Source of the DNA: Spongilla lacustris
Taxonomy: Eukaryota > Porifera > Demospongiae > Spongillida > Spongillidae
Assembly (NCBI GenBank): GCA_949361645.1
Contig: OX442415.1
Span: 16,476,085 to 16,540,084, forward strand
Length of the DNA stretch: 64,000 nt
Direction of reading: 5' to 3'
This document shows, piece after piece, positions 58,901-64,000 of the stretch. The first letter of the stretch is position 1. Every line of letters begins with the position of its first letter. Below the pieces are notes generated by a model, which did not search any database, was not told the origin of the DNA, and saw only the letters and a program-made list of their open reading frames with translations. Made by a program: the position numbers and the translations under genes.

Positions 58901-60513
58901 TAAGTGTAAGGTCTTACTTTGCCCTCCTCTTTTCCTGCCTCTGACCTTCCCTATCCCTTTCTCTTCTCCTTCCCTCACATCCTCCCTCCCTCTCTTTCCT
59001 CCCTTTCCTCGAACAGGATGAAGCTCCTGTATACACTGAACTGCACAGAGCTGAGAATGAGAAAGGTACACGTGTGTGTGTGTGTGTGCTGTGTGTGCAG
59101 CAGCAAGGTTATGTAGTGAGTGCTGTGTGAGGTGCATTTATTATAATGTCCATATACGGTGTACGGTATGCATCAATAAAAAGTTGGTGCCACGTACATG
59201 TACATGTGTATACTCTACGGTTGTAGTACGCTACAATTGTGTTATGTTACTATCGGAGTGCATTACATAAGTTGCTAAACGGTAAATGCCACATATGAAA
59301 AGTTAATGTACATGTACGGGTGTTTTACCGCATTAATGTCAAACAAAGATGACATCCTTGTACATACAAAGCCCAAAATTGCGTTGAGGTAATAACCTAA
59401 CCCAACGGTTATGCATGTAAGTAAAATGACATAAGGTAATTAATTACGCTGCAATTGTAATATATTATGATCGTAATATGCGGTGCCAACTTTATATTGA
59501 CGCGTACAGTTTACATGTAGTTTGTACATGTACATGTTTGTTTGCTGTGAGTACATGTACATGTGTATATACATTGTGTACATGTACATTGTGTATATAT
59601 ACACATGTACATTGTGTACATGTATGTACATGTAGCACATAAGTATCTCTAGCATGCACACATAGCACCATGCCTACCCACACATAGCACCGTACATCCA
59701 CCCACACATACACTGTAGCACCATGCCTCCACCCACACATAGCACCATGCCTCCACCCACACATAGCACCATGCCTCCACCCACACATAGCACCATGCCT
59801 CCACCCACACATAGCACCATGCCTCCACCCACACATAGCACCATGCCTCCACCCACACATAGCACCATGCCTCCACCCACACATAGCACCATGCCTCCAC
59901 CCACACATAGCACCATGCCTCCACCCACACAGCACCGTACATCCACCCACACATAGCACCGTACATCCACCCACACATAGCACCATGCCTCCACCCACAC
60001 ATAGCACCATGCCTCCACCCACACATAGCACCATGCCTCCACCCACACATAGCACCAAGCCTCCACCCACACATACATGTTCATGTAGCACCATACCACC
60101 CCACCCACATATTAGTTCATGCCTCCACCCATGTACATGTGTACATGTACATGTACACTGCAGCCATGTGATCACCACCACCACCTGTACCATCTCTGCG
60201 CAGTGGCCTTCACCCTCAGCAGAGGTCAACCGTCCACCTCAAAGAACACCAAGACAACGGGTGGGGCATCCTCCGATGTTCTGCAGGAGATCAAGGAGGA
60301 AGATGAGGAGGGAGAGGAGGAGGAGGAGGGAGAAGAGGAGGAGGAGGAGGAGGGGGAGGAAGGACAAGATGGAGGACAAGGGTCCTCATCAGGTTCGCAT
60401 GGGGATAGAGGTTCGAGTGAACAGCCTTCATGTTCTGGTGAATCAGCGACAGCCAATGCTAGTGGTCCCACGTCACCATTGGTTGAGCAGTGCTCGGAGA
60501 CTTCATCATCAAG
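52726..60513 (+). CDS. KIN: KIN17 DNA/RNA-binding protein (partial)
   Basis: Five exons match KIN17 in order: 52726-52849 (FLNDFLTLLRRQYGTRRVHC, EYIKDRDHYHMNATK), 57178-57260 (GLCKVEPTPKGWFIEYIDR), 57574-57675 (KMDRDDEERTQQMLQQQIER), 59017-59065 (DEAPVYTELHRAENEK) and 60204-60513 (VAFTLSRG, then an acidic Glu/Asp tract and a Ser-rich tail). KIN17 is a conserved nuclear protein that binds curved DNA and RNA and is linked to replication, repair and splicing. The first two exons form the winged-helix domain. Missing: the N-terminal C2H2 finger (gap side), the short middle exon (WETLT...LGRE in other animals), which phase demands between 52849 and 57178, and the C-terminal KOW part right of 60513. 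The acidic tract is longer than I expect for the family. Confidence 0.85.
52858..52949. repeat. TG microsatellite
   Basis: Interrupted (TG)n directly downstream of the KIN17 splice donor at 52850. Confidence 0.92.
53041..53468. repeat. 20-bp minisatellite, about 21 units
   Basis: The unit GTACATGTATGTGCAGCACT is repeated with almost no variation (first units have GTACAGCACT). The 20-bp length makes long open frames on both strands, which are artefacts. It lies in the KIN17 intron, 200 bp upstream of the U2 gene. Confidence 0.97.
53638..53646 (+). promoter_or_regulatory. TATA-like box of the U2 snRNA gene
   Basis: TATATAAAG stands at -31 to -23 from the first base of the snRNA, the normal spacing for a TATA box. 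Typical animal U2 genes use a PSE and often lack TATA; a PSE could not be assigned because its sequence differs between phyla. Confidence 0.5.
53669..53853 (+). ncRNA. U2 snRNA, variant lacking the GUAGUA branch-point sequence
   Basis: U2 snRNA pairs with the intron branch site and with U6 in the spliceosome. The start ATCGCTTCTCGGCCTCTTGG followed by CTAAGATCAAGT is standard U2. Next, where U2 has GUAGUAU, this gene has AGAAAACA, after which CTGTTCTTA resumes. Stem IIa is TACGAG/CTCGTA around TGTAATAT; compared with the common UAUCAG/CUGAUA, two base pairs are changed on both sides. Stem IIb is GGGGAC/GTCCTC. The Sm site is AATTTTTGA. Stem III (GGGACT..AGTCCC, inner GAAGC/GCTTC) and stem IV (11 bp around TATTGCACTAC, the U2B''-type loop) are intact. 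Length about 185 nt is normal. Compensatory changes argue against a simple pseudogene. The 3' end is estimated from stem IV. Confidence 0.88.
54270..55768. mobile_element. TA-flanked foldback element (1.5 kb)
   Basis: Termini CAGTGGAAACCATCACAC and the exact inverse are flanked by TA on both sides (54268-54269, 55769-55770). Arms of about 610 bp are nearly complementary around a unique centre (about 54880-55160). The ends fit Tc1/mariner. No transposase is seen. It lies in the KIN17 intron 400 bp downstream of the U2 gene. Confidence 0.85.
55771..57177. other. rest of the long KIN17 intron
   Basis: Contains an open stretch at 56393-56520 on the plus strand (NPKELYNELAPSDVKLKGV, NGQNRNFLYTTVDKPMG) and a minus frame at 56722-56916, neither recognised. 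TACATGTAC blocks are common. The missing KIN17 winged-helix exon was searched for by eye and not found. Confidence 0.35.
57655..58060. repeat. tandem copies of a KIN17 exon end and its splice donor
   Basis: The exon 57574-57675 ends CACAAGAAAGAAGGG|GTAAGC. The block CACAAGAAAGAAGGGGTAAG recurs at about 57739 and 57817, each time followed by CCATCTTGCAGTAG. The shorter block GGTAAGCCATCTTGCAG recurs further on (about 57887, 57926, 57999 and 58042). Units are separated by G-rich spacers of varying length. Confidence 0.9.
58217..58520. mobile_element. TA-flanked foldback MITE
   Basis: Ends CAGTGCCGTCCACCCACAAG and the exact inverse, flanked by TA (58215-58216, 58521-58522); inner arms are rich in CGCGCGTGACTCG. 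It is 304 bp long with no ORF of its own and lies in a KIN17 intron. Confidence 0.85.
59713..60090. repeat. 24-bp minisatellite, about 15 units
   Basis: Unit GCCTCCACCCACACATAGCACCAT, with CGTACATCCACCC variants at 59690, 59936 and 59960. It lies in the KIN17 intron before the acidic exon. The open frames on both strands (for example Pro-Pro-Pro-Thr-His-Ser-Thr-Met repeats) are artefacts. Confidence 0.95.
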
Positions 60514-60612
60514 GTGAGGACCTTGGAGTTGTGGTGTATGTTTTATGATGGTTGATGAGGTGTGGGGCAGGGGTACATGGTGGTTGATGAGGTTTGGGGC
60601 AGGGGTGCATGG

Positions 60613-60680
60613 TGGCACTACAGTACCAACTGGTCAGAAAAGTTTCCCTACGTTCCGCGTAGTTTAATTATCGTGGCGTA
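60613..60680. mobile_element. solo end of the CAGTACCA-type foldback family
   Basis: CAGTACCAACTGGTCAGAAA followed by AGTTTCCCTACGTTCCGCGT and GTAGTTTAATTATCGT matches the right end of the complete element at 61305-61669 in reverse. Only one end is present. Confidence 0.7.
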
Positions 60681-61304
60681 GCATTGTAGCATGAGTGGGT
60701 GGCCATTGTGACCTAGGGAGATGGGGTTCATGATACAGGGAGGAAGGTATTGATTTCATTGAGCACTCTGTGGCAGAGTAATTGTGATGGCAAGAAGTAT
60801 CGTACATATGTGGTACATGTAGATACATGTACATGTACGTACATGTATGCTATGTCCATAAGTACATGTAAGTCTTTGTACATTGTATGTGTACTGCATA
60901 ACGCACTCTACCCTGTTTGAATTGGCTTTGTCGTATACAAGTGTGATAAAAAGTTGGCACAATGTACATGTACATGTACATGTATTAGGTTTCTATCATG
61001 CAAAAAGTTGCTGATTGTTAGGATGTGATCAAACATACATGTACTTCTGGTACGCCACGCCCCCCAATTTTTTGATGGCTGCATCACCCAGGTCACAGTT
61101 GTTTCCGCTCCTATCCTTAAACTGTGGCTGCAGTAAATGTCTGTACATGTATGTCTGTACATGTATGTACTTGGTCTGGTCGATACCCACCCTTGAAAGG
61201 CACTCCGTCAGTGACCTGAAAAGGCATAGCCTTGTCAAGTGCCTCCTGTCCTGGTAACAAAGCAACTGGCCCTCGCTGACACCTCTCAGTTGGATGTACA
61301 TGTA
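60681..61304. other. spacer rich in TACATGTA
   Basis: Many TACATGTAC runs. A plus-strand fragment at 61190-61260 (LERHSVSDLKRHSLVKCLL) resembles mobile-element tails but is too short to call. Confidence 0.35.
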
Positions 61305-61669
61305 CAGTACCAGTCAGAAAAAAGTTTCCGACCGTAGAGTACTTTTTTTATGATGATACGCTAAGCACGTACAAGTAGTTAGCGTACGACGTTATTGTGC
61401 TACGGTAGTGGAATACAGCGCACAGTGCAATATGTCTCTACGCTGACTGCGCTTACAGGCGTTGCCATAATTACATGGCGTGAAATGTACATCATTCTTT
61501 CAAAGCTGCTGGTACTTGTGTTCGTGCGACAAAGCGGCCAAATTCTACTACCCGAACTACGCTCTCATTGTTTATGTGAATGTTGCTACTCCGTACGCGT
61601 AGCTATGGTCACACTCTACGATAATTAAACTACGTGGAACGTGGGGAATCTTTCTTCTGACTGGTACTG
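61305..61669. mobile_element. TA-flanked foldback MITE (CAGTACCAGTCAGAA ends)
   Basis: The left end CAGTACCAGTCAGAAAAAAG and right end CTTTCTTCTGACTGGTACTG are flanked by TA (61303-61304, 61670-61671). The motif CAGTACCAGTCA is strongly reminiscent of Tc1-type termini. It is 365 bp with no transposase. Confidence 0.85.
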
Positions 61670-62104
61670 TAGTCTAGAAGCAACTGGGCAGAGACTTGTA
61701 CCCGTTGTAGCTACTACCAGCTTCGCTTCAAGTTGAAACAGGTCAGTTTTCGACTGCTGTCTGAAAAATAGTTGGATTGTTAGCTGTCCACTGTCATATC
61801 ACTCACATTAAGGTGCACTCCTGGGCACTGTCATCTCTGAACTCTCAGAACGTTTTTGTATCTGCCACTGTTTCAATTCTTCGAGCAGTAGGAAGATGCT
61901 GTCTCACTCACCTGCCTTGTTCTGCCTCAGCCCTTTTCACCCCTATAAAGTTCAAGGAAGTTAAACCAAGTTAACCGATATGCCCAACGGCACGCACGCA
62001 CACTTGAGCATCGCCTTAGATACATGTATGTACATGTATAAATACATGTACTACACTGTGCCTGTGTGAACAAGTGTTCACCACGTTGCCAGGACAGATT
62101 TCTC

Positions 62105-62795
62105 TCTCTCCCAACGCCATATGCTCTGCCATGCATATGCCCATTCTTTCAATATTGGTGCAGCGTCCGTTGTGCACGCCACCTGCACTGCTTCAGTACA
62201 ACACATACTGCCAGCACATGAGCAGGGGCCAACTATTAATTTTGCTTATATGTAGAGGAAGTGGGCCCACACCTCCTCCTGGAAAAAACCCTTATAAAAA
62301 GGAAAAACCGAGTTCAGAACTGCTTAAATTATGCCTTCATGGAAGAATTTGCCGTGCCAAATGCATCTTCAGTTACGCACCGTCTTGTATACATACACCT
62401 GCTTGCTCATAATGGGGGGAAAAAGGTGGGGTTAGCTCTGCCAGTGGCTGTGCACAATATGCCTAGAGTGATTCTAACACACATTTCTCAACCTTAAATC
62501 CAAGCCCAGATGCGCACGCACACTAGCTGAAGGCATGTGCTCCCCATAACCTGATATCTACAGCTACACATTCACATACACCCCTTACCATCTTTATCGA
62601 TCTACATGCTTACATGTATGCTGTGTGTGCAACACATGCATGTGGGCTACACCTCCATATTCTGCTGGGAGCATATTTTCTAATTCGTTCCTCAAATGAC
62701 AGAAAAATGTATCTCCCAATGCCATGCATATATCCATTTTTTCTATATTGGTGCAGCGTCCGTTGTGCACACCACCTGCACTAGAGATTCAAAGA
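62105..62795. repeat. two diverged direct copies of a block about 85 bp long
   Basis: TCTCCCAACGCCAT...ATATTGGTGCAGCGTCCGTT followed by GTGCACGCCACCTGCACT at about 62107-62193 recurs at about 62711-62784 with deletions. The spacing is about 600 bp. It is non-coding and probably part of an older repeated element. Confidence 0.65.
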
Positions 62796-63146
62796 AAGGG
62801 TAAGACCGATCTCACCTCAGCTTTCTCGCAACCTCCATGTATGCACTGTAGCGCTGGCTTCAGCAACACTTACACTGCAAGTCCATGCAACGCTGCCCAC
62901 ACCGGTCGCGAACTGCGCTGGCACTTTCTTTTGACTTTCACTGACACAATGCAGCTACAGTGGTGTTAACCAAAAGAGGGGAAAAATGCAATAATGCACA
63001 TTTTTGATTTTATCTCATGAATGGTATATAATTATATCATGCCAATTACATTTTTAGATTCAGCATCTACTTCTGAACAGAGTATATTTGCTTTAATTCA
63101 ATTATAACTTGTAAACAAAACAATGCACCATAGTAAACAACTGCTG

Positions 63147-64000
63147 GTCAGGTTGGATGTTCAAGGCTGTAACTCCTCTATACTTTGTAGTTAAGCTACC
63201 AAATTTTTTTTTGTATGTACCAAATACAGGTGAGTACCTATAATGTTGTGTTGAGCTCTTAAGTATCACTCGCTGTGGAGATTGGTAGGAAAGTATCGCT
63301 TTTCAGAGGGAGGCGTGGTCTTCGTATGAATTCGGACAAATTAGTGATTAAAATTGACTTTTTCTAAATGAGAGGTCTCTGGGGTATCTATATAATTTAT
63401 AGTAATTTTTTGGCAGCTTGCTATCGGCATTAAACAATCCATGAAATGCTAAAAATCTTAACATTGATAGCCATTTTTCAACCGTTTTTATGGTTTCTCC
63501 GTATATCATAGTAATAATGTAGCAAAAAATCATAGTATTTGCGTTTGTAAGCACTGTACGTAACTTTTAAAAGCATTTCTACGTGTAGAATACTTGATAG
63601 AATAAGTACAAATTCAAATATCGTGATTATGTGCTACACGTTTACTACCATATACGGAGAAATCCTGAAAAACAGCTTTCAATGTTAAGATTTTTAACAT
63701 TTCATGGATTGTTTAATATCAATAGCAAGCTGCCAAAAAAAAATTATAAATTATATGGATACCCCAGAGACCTCTCATTTAGAAAAAGTCAATTTTAATC
63801 CTTAAGTCAAACTAATTTGTCCGAATTCATACGAAGACCACGCCTCCCTCTGAAAAGCGATACTTTCCTACCGATCTCCACAGCGAGTGAGACTTAAGAG
63901 CTCAACACAACACTATAGGTACTCACCTGAATTGGGTACATACAAAAAAAATTTTGTAGCTTAACTACAAAGTATAGAGGAGTTACAGCCTTGAACATCC
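63147..64000. repeat. large inverted repeat cut by the right window edge
   Basis: The left arm (about 63150-63490) and right arm (about 63660-64000) are nearly complementary; for example TGTTCAAGGCTGTAACTCCT at 63160 and its inverse at the window end, and GAGGTCTCTGGGGTATC with its inverse. The loop is about 170 bp. The right arm reaches the last base, so the element continues outside. Confidence 0.85.

Noticed and set aside
59492..60229. 245-codon minus ORF and Pro-Pro-Pro-Thr-His plus ORF
   Set aside because: Created by the 24-bp minisatellite inside a KIN17 intron.
61029..61301. Minus ORF and plus fragment LERHSVSDLKRHSLVKCLL
   Set aside because: Probably a mobile-element tail, but too short and too uncertain to call a feature, and it does not match the missing C-terminus of KIN17.

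Overview
This is a eukaryotic window, almost certainly from an invertebrate animal. Genes are split by small introns with GT/AG borders. There are two assembly gaps of exactly 200 N, many short foldback transposons, and several minisatellites. The recognisable host genes are metazoan: a FES/FER-type F-BAR protein, a UPF1-like helicase, KIN17 and a U2 snRNA. I lean towards a demosponge because HIRAN, AIG1-type GTPase and RING transposon-like fragments co-occur and the palindrome TACATGTA is strikingly frequent. That placement is inference, not shown by the sequence.

Layout. (1) 1-14.3 kb: the 5' half of a FES/FER-family gene on the minus strand. Six exons join in phase and encode the F-BAR domain and the following conserved segment; the SH2 and kinase part would lie left of the window. 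Its introns carry at least four foldback elements, a tandemly duplicated retroelement fragment and poly(G/C) tracts. (2) 14.3-24.6 kb: broken mobile-element genes, namely a HIRAN-domain copy with one in-frame TGA, a multi-exon transposase-like gene with a nonsense codon and frameshifts, a hAT-like relic, a LINE 3' fragment and a non-autonomous hAT element. (3) 25-36.3 kb: an AIG1-type GTPase pseudogene with a partial second copy beside a gap, a Ser/Thr/Pro repeat ORF, a RING gene split by a 21-bp minisatellite, and a 0.9-kb foldback element. (4) 36.9-42.5 kb: a UPF1-like superfamily 1 RNA helicase on the plus strand, with the helicase core and C-terminal exon intact. (5) 43-52 kb: a 2.07-kb tandem duplication of degenerate repeats, then a nearly perfect 3.87-kb palindrome. 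(6) 52.7-60.5 kb: KIN17 on the plus strand, interrupted by satellites, foldback elements and an intronic U2 snRNA gene. (7) 60.6-64 kb: further foldback repeats and an inverted repeat cut by the window edge.

The most interesting item is the U2 snRNA at 53669-53853. Its 5' end, Sm site and every stem-loop are kept, with base pairs that have changed together, but the branch-point recognition sequence GUAGUA is replaced. KIN17 and the UPF1-like helicase both act on RNA, but nothing here shows that they and the snRNA work together.
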